DNA of 10,000 bases from Nitrospira sp. (GCA_020216985.1 JAIWOH010000165.1:1-10000); one strand, 5' to 3'; positions 1-6,138 are shown, numbered from the stretch's first letter. Numbers and translations are program-made. The notes: generated by a model not told the origin, from the letters alone.

Positions 1-55
1 GATATTACCTCATAGGCACCGGCCAAGCAAACCATCATTCTCACAAACAATTCGT

Positions 56-2098
56 TCAAAAATACCACGCCATCCCGCCCAGGAAGGTCCGGGGATTGCC
101 CGGCACGAAGTGGATGTCCGTGACCCCGGCCGGCTCGTTTCTCAGTCGCGATTCGAACGCGAAGATCGCCTGTTCCCACTCGGTATTGAACAGATTCTGC
201 ACGAACCAAAAGGCTTCGAGCCGCCCGTGCGGCAATCGCACGGGAAGACGATACCGCTGCGACAGATCGAACGTGATCCACGACGGCGACCTGATGCTCC
301 GATCCTCGACGAGCGGCCGAACGCCCAAATACGTCGCTTGCAGTTGGGAGGTCAGTCCTTCCGGCCAGTGCAGAATGGCCGCGCCGTAGGCCGTGTATTC
401 CGGCGCCAACAGAACGGCGTCGCCGTTTCTGAATTCCGCATGGGTCCAGGTGAAGCTGCCGTGGACGTACAACGGCCCCCAGACCTGTCCCCTCGCCGCC
501 ACTTCCACTCCCTGCCGCCTGGTGGCCCCGCGGATCTCGGTCGTTCCTTCGTCGCCGACGAAGACAAGCTCCGACTTGAGATCCAAGCGCCACGCCGTGG
601 CGATCAGCTCAAGCCCTTCCGATCCCCATGGTCTCGATCGGACCCCGACCTCGTAGGTTCGCGCCCGCGCCAGCGGCGACGCGCCGAGCGCCACCGCCGA
701 CCTCGCGTCGTTGCTGTGGAACCCTTCGCCGTAGTTGACAAAGAACTCCGTCCTGGCCCAGGGGCCGAGAATCATGCTCATCTTCGGGAGAATGATGCCG
801 GACCCTTTCCGCCCCTCCGGTTGCTCCACGCAGGTGCCGCATCGATTCGTCACATGGAACGTGAAAAATTCCCCGCGCACTCCTCCCGCGAATCGCATCC
901 ACGAGAGCGGCTGAATCTCCGCTTTGGCGAACGGGGCATAGGAGACCGTGAAGGTCTCACTATCAACGGTGGTGCCGGTGGGAACCCGCAACGTTTGCGT
1001 ACCCAATTTCGTAGAGACGGCGTCCGCTCTAGTCTGGAACCCCACGGTCCCGATGGCCGGCATGCCGAAGAGATCCATTCGCTGCTGGTAGCCGACGTCG
1101 CCACCGTACATCACCCGGCGATCGAATTGCGCGAACCCGTCGCCGTTGACCGGATCGTTCAAAAAAAACGTAAAATCGGTGAACAGATCCAATCGATAGT
1201 ATTGGCCGTACACGTTGAGAAACAACCGCCCGCCGGACGTCGTATCGTAGTGATAGTCCAGATGGCCCGTCGTTCGGAGCGTGTTGCCCCCTTCATAGGG
1301 GTTGACGGCCCCGAAGCGATCGAGCAAACCGGTCGTCACCGCGCGGAGCGGAATTTCGCCGGAGCCGTCCCATCTTGCCTGGAGAAACGTCGCGGTGAAT
1401 CGCAGTTCATCCCGCCCGGTCAGGTTAGTCGTGAGCTTTCCCAGCACGTTGGCTCGGTGGTATTGGTTGTCGTTGAGATACGGCCCGTTCGTGTAGAATC
1501 CCTCGGCGGCCACCAACGTGCGCGTGCGCTCCGTGGTCGGGGAAAACATCAGGAGGTATCGCTGGGTGCTGAATTCTCCGCCCGCGCCTTGAACCACTCC
1601 TTCCATGACCAGATCGCGCGTCCGAAAATTCACCGCGCCCGCCGTGACGAAATCGCCGTATTCCGGGAGATAGGCCCCCTTGTGGACGTCGATGCCCTCG
1701 ATCGTTTCCGGGATGATGAAGTTGAGATCGGTGTACCCTTGTCCATGCGCGTGGCTTCTCAAGTTGATCGGCATGCCGTCGAGAAAAAAGCCGACGTCCG
1801 TCCCGTGATCTGCGTCGAAGCCTCGAAGGAAGTATTGATCGGCCTTGCCGGCGCCGCCGGAATGTTCGACGGCCACGAAGCCGGGAATCAATCGAAGCAC
1901 CTGCGCGGGACGACCTTGGGGCTGGAGGAGAATTTCCTTGTCCGGGATGAACTGCTGTGACGAAGCGGCAACCGGTTCTTCGCCGATGACCGCGACCTCC
2001 GGAATTGCCAGGGCTTCCTCGTCCGGATCATGAGCCCATACCACCTCCCCGCCCCAACCCCACATCACTGCAGCCAAAATCATGATGAGATGCGCCAT
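56..2098 (-). CDS. TonB-dependent outer-membrane receptor, probable nickel/metal uptake
   Basis: This is a 680-residue TonB-dependent receptor, which would import a scarce ligand across the outer membrane using TonB/ExbBD energy. It has an N-terminal signal peptide ending about VWA-HD (residues 1-22), a plug domain at roughly 30-160 (PAQVLRLIPGF, YFLRGFDADHG, FFLDGMPINLRSHAHGQGY, VHKGAYLPEYGDF), and then a long alternating beta-barrel ending in the terminal aromatic WYF expected for outer-membrane insertion. The start at 2098 is preferred over an in-frame ATG at 2146 because it begins the signal peptide directly and has GGGGAG 8 nt upstream. The plug carries His116 and His118 (HAH), and a barrel segment carries Cys420-x-x-Cys423, both possible metal ligands. 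It follows nikR and the DUF3842 gene on the same strand, so nickel is the favoured substrate. The substrate is inferred from context; iron complexes, cobalt or cobalamin cannot be excluded. Confidence 0.9.
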   Translation of the reverse strand: MAHLIMILAAVMWGWGGEVVWAHDPDEEALAIPEVAVIGEEPVAASSQQFIPDKEILLQPQGRPAQVLRLIPGFVAVEHSGGAGKADQYFLRGFDADHGTDVGFFLDGMPINLRSHAHGQGYTDLNFIIPETIEGIDVHKGAYLPEYGDFVTAGAVNFRTRDLVMEGVVQGAGGEFSTQRYLLMFSPTTERTRTLVAAEGFYTNGPYLNDNQYHRANVLGKLTTNLTGRDELRFTATFLQARWDGSGEIPLRAVTTGLLDRFGAVNPYEGGNTLRTTGHLDYHYDTTSGGRLFLNVYGQYYRLDLFTDFTFFLNDPVNGDGFAQFDRRVMYGGDVGYQQRMDLFGMPAIGTVGFQTRADAVSTKLGTQTLRVPTGTTVDSETFTVSYAPFAKAEIQPLSWMRFAGGVRGEFFTFHVTNRCGTCVEQPEGRKGSGIILPKMSMILGPWARTEFFVNYGEGFHSNDARSAVALGASPLARARTYEVGVRSRPWGSEGLELIATAWRLDLKSELVFVGDEGTTEIRGATRRQGVEVAARGQVWGPLYVHGSFTWTHAEFRNGDAVLLAPEYTAYGAAILHWPEGLTSQLQATYLGVRPLVEDRSIRSPSWITFDLSQRYRLPVRLPHGRLEAFWFVQNLFNTEWEQAIFAFESRLRNEPAGVTDIHFVPGNPRTFLGGMAWYF

Positions 2099-2130
2099 GC
2101 GTCTTTCTCCCCTTGCAGTCATCGTGCGGG

Positions 2131-2174
2131 CGGATGAGACGCCCACGACGGCCCTCCGACGGCCCTCTCATCGG
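2131..2174 (-). repeat. Inverted repeat and 11-bp tandem repeat in the receptor leader
   Basis: The 128-bp gap between the DUF3842 stop and the receptor start holds an inverted repeat with arms at 2131-2139 and 2166-2174 (CGGATGAGA pairing with TCTCATCGG, one mismatch). Between and overlapping the arms is a perfect 11-bp tandem duplication, CGACGGCCCTC, at 2146-2156 and 2157-2167. In RNA this would sit just upstream of the receptor's ribosome binding site, so an effect on readthrough or translation is possible. No known riboswitch pattern was recognised. Confidence 0.35.
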
Positions 2175-2226
2175 CCGGCGCAGACCTTCGTGGCCCACCG
2201 AACAACGTTGAAGCGGAACGGCCAGA

Positions 2227-2652
2227 CTAGTCCGGGCAGGACGTCCCGGCGAACCTCGCGATGCGAGCGAGAGACCGCGCGATCAATGCGTCAAGCGTGC
2301 AATCCTCGGTCCCTACGATTTCAACCTGCGCACGATTCACGGGAAGCAAGACCTTCTTGGCCTTGGCGTTCAGAATGGCCCGGGCGACGGCCGGCGTGAC
2401 TTCTTCGTCCATCGCTCCCGGCAACACAAGATTTAACGTGCCCACGATGACGTCCACGGTCGGCAAAGTGTCCACGATGGCCGATTGCCCGACGTTGACA
2501 CACGACGCACCGGCCTCCCTCATTGCCTTTGCGGCGGCGGACGTGATGCCCAACGCGACGACGGCATGACGTTCACCCAGCGCCCCGCGAAGCCTGGAGA
2601 CCAGCAGCCGGCCCAGCCCGCCGCCTCGCCCGTCGATCACGCAGACTCGCAT
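2227..2652 (-). CDS. DUF3842 family protein (putative nucleotide-binding, NikR-linked)
   Basis: A 141-residue cytoplasmic protein that I recognise as DUF3842. The N-terminus, MRVCVIDGRGGGLGRLL, reads as a beta strand followed by a glycine-rich loop (residues 8-14), like the start of a Rossmann-type nucleotide-binding fold. The centre has a conserved-looking block GTLNLVLPGAMDEEVTPAVA (71-90) and then AKAKKVLLPVNRAQVEIVG (96-114). There is no signal peptide or membrane segment. Its ATG lies 3 bp after the nikR stop, so it is almost certainly co-transcribed with nikR and perhaps translationally coupled; a purine-rich stretch AAAGGGG lies in the nikR tail. The biochemical function of the family is not known to me. 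Position between nikR and a TonB-dependent receptor suggests a role in nickel homeostasis, but this is guilt by association. Confidence 0.8.
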   Translation of the reverse strand: MRVCVIDGRGGGLGRLLVSRLRGALGERHAVVALGITSAAAKAMREAGASCVNVGQSAIVDTLPTVDVIVGTLNLVLPGAMDEEVTPAVARAILNAKAKKVLLPVNRAQVEIVGTEDCTLDALIARSLARIARFAGTSCPD

Positions 2653-2655
2653 GAC

Positions 2656-3072
2656 TTACACGACCCCTTTCCCCGTGGTCGTCATCGTGAGCTTGCCGTG
2701 CTTGACGCCCTTGACGCTGATCAAAGCATCGGCCAGCTTCTTGATATCGGTTCCGCGCCCTCGCACGACGACCACCTCAAGACAATGGGCGTGGTCGAGA
2801 TGCACGTGCATGCTGGAAAGGATCAATCCCTGATGCTCGTGTTGGATGTCGGTCAATTTTCCGGTCAAATCCCGCACGTGGTGGTCGTAGACGAAAGTGA
2901 CGGTCCCGACGGTTTCCTGGTTATGATCCCATTCCTGCCCGACGAGATCGTCGCGGATCAGATCCCGAAGCGCCTCCGACCTGTTGGTGTAGCCGCGCGT
3001 CCTGATACGGCGGTCGAAGGCGTCCAACAACCGCCGGTCGAGCGAGACTCCGAATCGCACCAATTCCTTCAT
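2656..3072 (-). CDS. nikR: Nickel-responsive transcriptional regulator NikR
   Basis: A 138-residue NikR of normal length. Residues 4-45 form the ribbon-helix-helix DNA-binding domain ([16 protein letters not shown], then [15 protein letters not shown]). Residues 56-135 form the ACT-like nickel-binding tetramerisation domain. The four high-affinity Ni ligands of Escherichia coli NikR (His76, His87, His89, Cys95) align with His78, His89, His91 and Cys97 here ([17 protein letters not shown]), so it should bind Ni(II) and act as a nickel-dependent repressor. The ATG at 3072 has GGAG 6 nt upstream. It is the first gene of a leftward cluster with a DUF3842 gene and a TonB-dependent receptor, its likely targets. 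A promoter overlapped by a direct repeat lies at 3090-3137, suggesting autoregulation. Confidence 0.95.
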   Translation of the reverse strand: MKELVRFGVSLDRRLLDAFDRRIRTRGYTNRSEALRDLIRDDLVGQEWDHNQETVGTVTFVYDHHVRDLTGKLTDIQHEHQGLILSSMHVHLDHAHCLEVVVVRGRGTDIKKLADALISVKGVKHGKLTMTTTGKGVV

Positions 3073-3089
3073 GACATTCTCCAGAATGG

Positions 3090-3117
3090 TCGTAGCACGA
3101 TTTTAATTTTCATAGCA
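3090..3117 (-). promoter_or_regulatory. Candidate NikR operator: direct repeat TGCTAYGA, 20-bp period
   Basis: Two 8-bp direct repeats, TGCTATGA (3110-3117) and TGCTACGA (3090-3097) on the minus strand, start exactly 20 bp apart, about two helical turns. One overlaps the -10 box and the other lies just past the expected transcription start, a good place for repression. CTATGA differs by one base from the E. coli NikR half-site GTATGA, but here the two half-sites are direct rather than inverted, so assignment to NikR is inference. Confidence 0.35.
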
Positions 3118-3137
3118 TTCTTGGCGCCGGATCGCAA
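3109..3137 (-). promoter_or_regulatory. Candidate sigma70 promoter of nikR
   Basis: Reading the minus strand, TTGCGA (3132-3137) and TATGAA (3109-3114) are separated by exactly 17 bp, matching four of six bases of each sigma70 consensus box. The expected start would be near 3102, about 30 nt ahead of the nikR ATG. The segment is strikingly AT-rich for this genome (TTTTAATTTT at 3101-3110). Confidence 0.5.
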
Positions 3138-3190
3138 CCGACCGATTCTCCTTCAACATGCTTTACGGAACTTTTGGAGAAACGGATGTA

Positions 3191-3203
3191 CGCCGGAACG
3201 GCG
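3191..3203 (-). terminator. Weak hairpin after the anti-sigma gene
   Basis: CGCCG-GAA-CGGCG (seen on the plus strand) can form a 5-bp GC stem 18 bp beyond the anti-sigma stop codon. No T-run follows on the minus strand, so intrinsic termination is doubtful. It is the only candidate stop between the sigma/anti-sigma pair and nikR. Confidence 0.2.
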
Positions 3204-3220
3204 ATTCGGCATTGGACAAC

Positions 3221-4120
3221 TTACGGCACCGTTTCGTTCTGGGGAGAGGAAATCGCGAGGAGCAGACACCCGTCGTCCGTCGACGTATCCTGATGGACGG
3301 TTCCGGCTTCGGCGCGGTGATAGTCCCCGACCGCCATCGGACGCCCGGCGATCCGGCAACCGCCTTCCAGTACATAGAGCTCTTCCACGGCGGTGTGCCG
3401 ATGCGGAGCATACCGCGTGCCGGGCGCGAAACGGAGGAGCGTGGTGATCCGCCGGGAGGCCGGATCGAATGAGAGCAGTTTGGCCGTGACTCCTGGAGCG
3501 ATTTCTCGCCACGTTCCCTCCGAGGCCTTGATGAAGGTCAGACCTTTGATCGGTTGTCTGCCGGCGATCTTGTCTTTCCAGTACCCGACCCGCTCGGACG
3601 TGACCAAACGGATCAGACAAGTCCGCAGGAGGTGTTTCATGACGGTCCAACGCGATCGCCACCGGTCGGCCGGAAGACCGGCGTCTTGAGGAAGAACGGG
3701 GCTACGTTCATCGATCGGATCGTCGCTCCGCAGGCCGGACATCGCGTCGGCGTTCCGAACGGCTTGATGACTTCCAATACGGGAGAGGAGTCGCTCTCTG
3801 AGCGAATCGCTCGGTTTGACGGAACCAGCGCCGAAAGCCACGGTATCGGCGGTCAATTCGAATTGCGCGGCTTCGTGGGTCGCTTCCAGCGCAATCCGAT
3901 CGACAAGCCGGTCGCGAAGAGTCGGCGGCGGCGGCACCGGTTTCACCGCATAGGCGAGAAGTCCGGCAAGCTCTTCATACACCCGGACGGTTCGCCGAAA
4001 GGAAGCCGATTCATCTTCGACCGTCCCCGCCAAGGCCTGCCGATCCTGGACATCCAGAATCCCCAGAGCCCTGAGCATCGCCATTTCTTCCCGGTCTCGA
4101 GGCAATTCGATCTCCGTCAC
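3221..4120 (-). CDS. ChrR/RskA-like anti-sigma factor with C-terminal cupin domain
   Basis: A 299-residue protein, probably the cytoplasmic anti-sigma factor of the adjacent ECF sigma. The N-terminal half (1-125) is helical. It contains two copies of a motif typical of RskA-like anti-sigma domains, PPPPTLRDRLVDRI (63-76) and PSDSLRERLLSRI (103-115). The C-terminal part (about 190-295) is a cupin. His240, His242, Glu246 and His276 reproduce the spacing of the ChrR cupin zinc ligands (His141, His143, Glu147, His177). The N-terminal HxxxCxxC zinc motif of ChrR is absent; there is no cysteine before residue 168. I see no transmembrane segment. The start is GTG at 4120, overlapping the sigma stop in GTGA, with GAGGAAGGG about 9 nt upstream. 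The overlap implies translational coupling and matched dosage. The cupin may sense a metal or small oxidant and release sigma, by analogy with ChrR. Confidence 0.82.
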   Translation of the reverse strand: MTEIELPRDREEMAMLRALGILDVQDRQALAGTVEDESASFRRTVRVYEELAGLLAYAVKPVPPPPTLRDRLVDRIALEATHEAAQFELTADTVAFGAGSVKPSDSLRERLLSRIGSHQAVRNADAMSGLRSDDPIDERSPVLPQDAGLPADRWRSRWTVMKHLLRTCLIRLVTSERVGYWKDKIAGRQPIKGLTFIKASEGTWREIAPGVTAKLLSFDPASRRITTLLRFAPGTRYAPHRHTAVEELYVLEGGCRIAGRPMAVGDYHRAEAGTVHQDTSTDDGCLLLAISSPQNETVP

Positions 4121-4719
4121 GGCGTCAACCCTTCCTCATAGGGAGCCAGGGCTTCGCGCAATTTGAGCATGCCCAATCTGATTCTCGTCTTCACGGTACC
4201 GAGAGGCAACCCCAGGTGCTCCGCAATTTCGCTCTGGCTCAATCCGTAAAAATAGGCCAACGCGATCGCGCCGCGTTGCTCGTCGGTCAACGTCGCCAAA
4301 GCCCGCCGCACGAATCGTCGGCGCTCTTGTCCCACCATATCCTGTTCCGGCGTATCCCCGTCATTGGCGAACAACTCGGCGGCATCCAACGGTTCCAACC
4401 GTCCATGCTCGGCTGCGCCTGCGCGGAATCGGTCGATCGCCCTCGTTCTCGCCAACATCATCAACCAGGCGCCGGGCGCGCCTCGGGCCCGGTCATAGGT
4501 ATGGGCCTGACGCCATACTTGAGTATACACGTCCAACGTAACTTCCTCGGCAACCTCGCGACGCTTGAGAATCTTGAGGACAAACCCGAACACCTGGGGG
4601 CTTGTCCGATCGTACAAGGTGGCGAGCGCAGCCTGATCGCCCTGCGCGGTGAGGGCGATCAGATCGGCCCACTCTTCGTCTTGCGCCGGTTTGGTCGGTT
4701 CCATGGTCATGATCGGCAT
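4117..4719 (-). CDS. ECF RNA polymerase sigma factor (RpoE/SigK type)
   Basis: A 200-residue group 4 (ECF) sigma factor. Region 2 spans about 23-98 (ALYDRTSP-like helix, EEVTLDVYTQVWRQA, PGAWLMMLARTRAIDRFR), which binds core polymerase and the -10 element. Region 4 spans about 135-192 (LTDEQRGAIALAYFYGLSQ, then SEIAEHLGLPLGTVKTRI), a helix-turn-helix for the -35 element. The ATG at 4719 is chosen because GGAGG sits 5 nt upstream; extension to 4965 would add 82 residues unrelated to the family. The stop overlaps the GTG start of a cupin anti-sigma factor. The sequence resembles the SigK and RpoE/ChrR groups; I cannot decide between them by eye. A sigma70-like promoter lies about 80 bp upstream, and two candidate ECF promoters lie in the same upstream region, pointing the other way. 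Confidence 0.93.
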   Translation of the reverse strand: MPIMTMEPTKPAQDEEWADLIALTAQGDQAALATLYDRTSPQVFGFVLKILKRREVAEEVTLDVYTQVWRQAHTYDRARGAPGAWLMMLARTRAIDRFRAGAAEHGRLEPLDAAELFANDGDTPEQDMVGQERRRFVRRALATLTDEQRGAIALAYFYGLSQSEIAEHLGLPLGTVKTRIRLGMLKLREALAPYEEGLTP

Positions 4720-4779
4720 ACGGTCCTCCACCACTCGACGAGTACGGGCTAAGGAGGACGATCGGATTGCTGCTTGCTG

Positions 4780-4799
4780 GCGATTGATCGCTCGATCGC
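4780..4799. repeat. Imperfect dyad near the sigma-gene transcription start
   Basis: GCGATTGA-TCGC-TCGATCGC is an imperfect inverted repeat (eight paired positions including a T/G wobble) located just at or after the predicted transcription start of the sigma gene. It could be an operator or a leader hairpin. Short GATCG words are common throughout this window, so chance is possible. Confidence 0.2.
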
Positions 4800-4806
4800 G
4801 CCGGGC

Positions 4807-4835
4807 ACTATAACACCGCATACAGGGACCGGCAA
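4807..4835 (-). promoter_or_regulatory. Sigma70-like promoter for the ECF sigma/anti-sigma pair
   Basis: On the minus strand TTGCCG (4830-4835) and TATAGT (4807-4812) are spaced by exactly 17 bp. They match the sigma70 -35 box at four of six and the -10 box at five of six positions. The predicted start near 4800 leaves a leader of about 80 nt before the sigma ATG at 4719. This suggests basal housekeeping transcription of the sigma/anti-sigma pair. Confidence 0.55.
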
Positions 4836-4870
4836 GAAAACCCGCCCCCATAGAAAATAAATCCGAAAAT

Positions 4871-4904
4871 AGATCCGACCAGACGATCGCCTCGTAATGG
4901 GGAA
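4871..4904 (+). promoter_or_regulatory. 34-bp element copy 1, candidate ECF promoter
   Basis: This element starts AGATCCGA and ends CTCGTAATGGGGAA. It matches the element at 5197-5230 at 28 of 34 positions with no gaps. AGATCC (4871-4876) is followed after 18 bp by TAAT (4895-4898). This resembles the TGATC(C)-N18-TAA layout described for RpoE/ChrR-type promoters. It lies directly upstream of the sigma-gene promoter but points away from it; no gene is evident immediately downstream. It could drive a non-coding transcript, contribute to the downstream unit, or be a protein-binding site. Confidence 0.45.
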
Positions 4905-5196
4905 TGAGCCGCCGACATGGACGGCACCACGAGACAGAGGAGCAGTCCCAATGATACTGAGACACACTCTCCGCCGCCGTCTTCAGACAGAGCCGGTTCG
5001 GACGGACCAGGGTCGGCTAGGCTTCCAGTCATGTTCGCTCATCCAGCCGGAAACGCCTGGGTGAGACGAAGGTGGTCCGCTTTAAGGCATTCGAAAATTA
5101 AAAATCGGGAATGAAAAAATCTGGATCGGCGTAGTCAGGCTGCCACAGAGATCGCCGTCTCGGACATCATGCCGGAATCGACATCATCAAAACGAC

Positions 5197-5230
5197 AGAT
5201 CCGAATCGACCATCGTCTCGTAATGAGGAA
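5197..5230 (+). promoter_or_regulatory. 34-bp element copy 2, candidate ECF promoter of the SnoaL gene
   Basis: Second copy of the element at 4871-4904. AGATCC (5197-5202) and TAAT (5221-5224) are again 18 bp apart, and CTCGTAATG is identical in both copies. It points toward the SnoaL-like gene at 5433, giving a leader of about 200 nt. Conservation of both end blocks with changes concentrated between them is what two instances of a sigma-factor promoter would show. Confidence 0.5.
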
Positions 5231-5258
5231 CAAAGGGCCGGCGCAAGCTGAATCGCTG

Positions 5259-5280
5259 GCCGGATCCGCATCGCGAACGC
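5259..5280 (+). repeat. Spaced repeat GCCGGATCC-N6-CGAACGC, copy 1
   Basis: GCCGGATCC, six variable bases, then CGAACGC. The same layout recurs exactly 100 bp downstream at 5359-5380, with all six central bases different and all sixteen outer bases identical. It lies in the presumed leader of the SnoaL-like gene and could be a regulator site or RNA element; function unknown. Confidence 0.35.
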
Positions 5281-5358
5281 TGATGATACCAACGCTTTCT
5301 CACTCGGGTTCCGGATCAGGATGCGAAGACGGGCGATCGAAGCATGTCGGCAACACGA

Positions 5359-5380
5359 GCCGGATCCATCCGACGAACGC
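5359..5380 (+). repeat. Spaced repeat GCCGGATCC-N6-CGAACGC, copy 2
   Basis: Second instance of the split motif at 5259-5280, located about 55 bp before the SnoaL-like ATG. Another GCGGATCC word follows at 5384-5391. The central six bases differ completely from copy 1. Confidence 0.35.
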
Positions 5381-5432
5381 AGCGCGGATCCTCCGTCTGA
5401 AAATGTTATCCATCGAACGAAGGAGACTCGAC

Positions 5433-5854
5433 ATGACATCGAACCCCGCCCGATCCGTCATCACCGAATATTTCGCCGCGATACGACATCGGAACTCCGA
5501 CGCGTGGCTCTCCTGCTTTGGAGACCGCCCGATCAGCCACGAGCCCCTCGTCGCCGCTCGCTGCAAGACCGCGCGGCGTTGCGCCGATTCTTTACGGACA
5601 TGGTCGAACGGTTTCAGACGATTGACGTCACCGAAGACTTGGTCGTGGCATCGGCGAATCGAACGGCCGTGAAGTTCACGGCACGCGGCGTCGACAAAAA
5701 CGGCAGGCTGGTCGTCTTCGAAGGCATCGACGCATTCGAACTCAATGACCAAGGGAAAATTCAACCCATGTGGGGGTACTGGAATCCGGAAGTCATGACG
5801 GTGCAACTGGAACCTCCGCGCAATCAGGAGTCGCCCGATGAATATCTATCGTGA
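5433..5854 (+). pseudogene. SnoaL-like / NTF2-fold protein, interrupted by a one-base frameshift
   Basis: Two adjacent frames together encode one SnoaL-like protein of about 140 residues. The ATG at 5433 has AGGAG 7 nt upstream and begins MTSNPARSVITEYFAAIRHR, continuing to ISHEPLVAA (codon ending 5558). The family-like continuation LQDRAALRRFFTDMVERF lies in another frame from 5561, followed by RTAVKFTARGVDKNG, FEGIDAFELNDQGKIQ and MWGYWNPEVM up to the TGA at 5852-5854. Restoring one base near 5559 would read HEPLVAAPLQDRAALRRFF, which fits the family smoothly, so a single-base deletion (real or a sequencing error) is the simplest reading. The fold is a cone-shaped alpha+beta barrel used by small isomerases and binding proteins; substrate unknown. 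Such genes commonly belong to RpoE/ChrR-type regulons, consistent with the ECF pair and candidate promoter upstream. If the shift is an error, this is an intact gene. Confidence 0.7.
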
Positions 5855-6138
5855 GCCGGATATCAATCTGTCTCCTCGCCGGAAGACGCCCAAGCAAGAC
5901 CTGCGTCGATTCGCCCGGACGGCCTTGCGCTCGGCCGCCGCAGCCCTCGTTCGCCTCGACGACCTCACGACACGTGATCGATCCCGGCTCTCCCCTATGG
6001 AGAGGATTCAAGGCGGCAAGCCGATTGGCCGGCACCACTGGCGCAGAAACATCCGTTCGACAGGTTCACAAAAGTGGAGACCGGACGCACCCTGTCGCGC
6101 GCCGTGCTCATCGATGACGGAGCCAATGACGTCCTGGC
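5838..6138 (+). other. Possible small ORF or decayed gene after the SnoaL gene
   Basis: An ATG at 5838 overlaps the SnoaL tail by 17 bp and has AGGAG 7 nt upstream. The first 45 or so codons (MNIYREPDINLSPRRKTPKQ, then a stretch rich in Ala, Arg and Leu) have plausible codon use. After about position 5980 the frame becomes rich in Arg, Trp and Ser and no longer looks protein-like, although it stays open into the lipoprotein frame. I do not recognise a family. It may be a short real protein, a frameshifted remnant of a longer one, or chance; the other two frames over 5855-6138 show nothing better. Confidence 0.25.

Larger units (their letters stand above)
4720..5432. other. 713-bp non-coding regulatory region between sigma and SnoaL genes
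   Basis: No open frame in this stretch looks like a protein: the frames are rich in Arg, Ser and Pro, lack plausible starts with ribosome binding sites, and match no family I know. It contains the minus-strand sigma70-like promoter (4807-4835), two 34-bp candidate ECF promoters (4871-4904, 5197-5230), a spaced repeat at 5259-5280 and 5359-5380, and an AT-rich patch at 5090-5122. The density of repeated short elements argues for regulation rather than a decayed gene. A small RNA starting near 4905 cannot be excluded. Confidence 0.5.

Noticed and set aside
110..1960. A 616-codon open frame on the plus strand, opposite the TonB-dependent receptor.
   Set aside because: It is antisense to a clear receptor gene, very rich in Arg, has no domain or ribosome binding site, and is expected as a shadow in GC-rich DNA.
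2099..2146. Longer receptor start at 2146.
   Set aside because: It would put 16 charged residues before the signal peptide; the ATG at 2098 has a better ribosome binding site.
3146..3181. Inverted repeat TTCTCC-N24-GGAGAA upstream of the nikR promoter.
   Set aside because: Arms of only six bases with a long spacer are expected by chance, and no second copy was seen.
2485..3447. A 320-codon plus-strand frame across DUF3842, nikR and the anti-sigma tail.
   Set aside because: It runs antisense to three convincing genes and across their promoter; its composition is that of a shadow frame.
4720..4965. N-terminal extension of the sigma factor to the upstream ATG at 4965.
   Set aside because: The extra 82 residues are not sigma-like, cross the predicted promoter, and the ATG at 4719 has a well-placed GGAGG.
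4917..5114. A 65-codon plus-strand ORF just downstream of the first 34-bp element.
   Set aside because: It has no ribosome binding site and low-complexity Ser/Pro/Arg composition; it is not supported as a gene, although a non-coding transcript remains possible.
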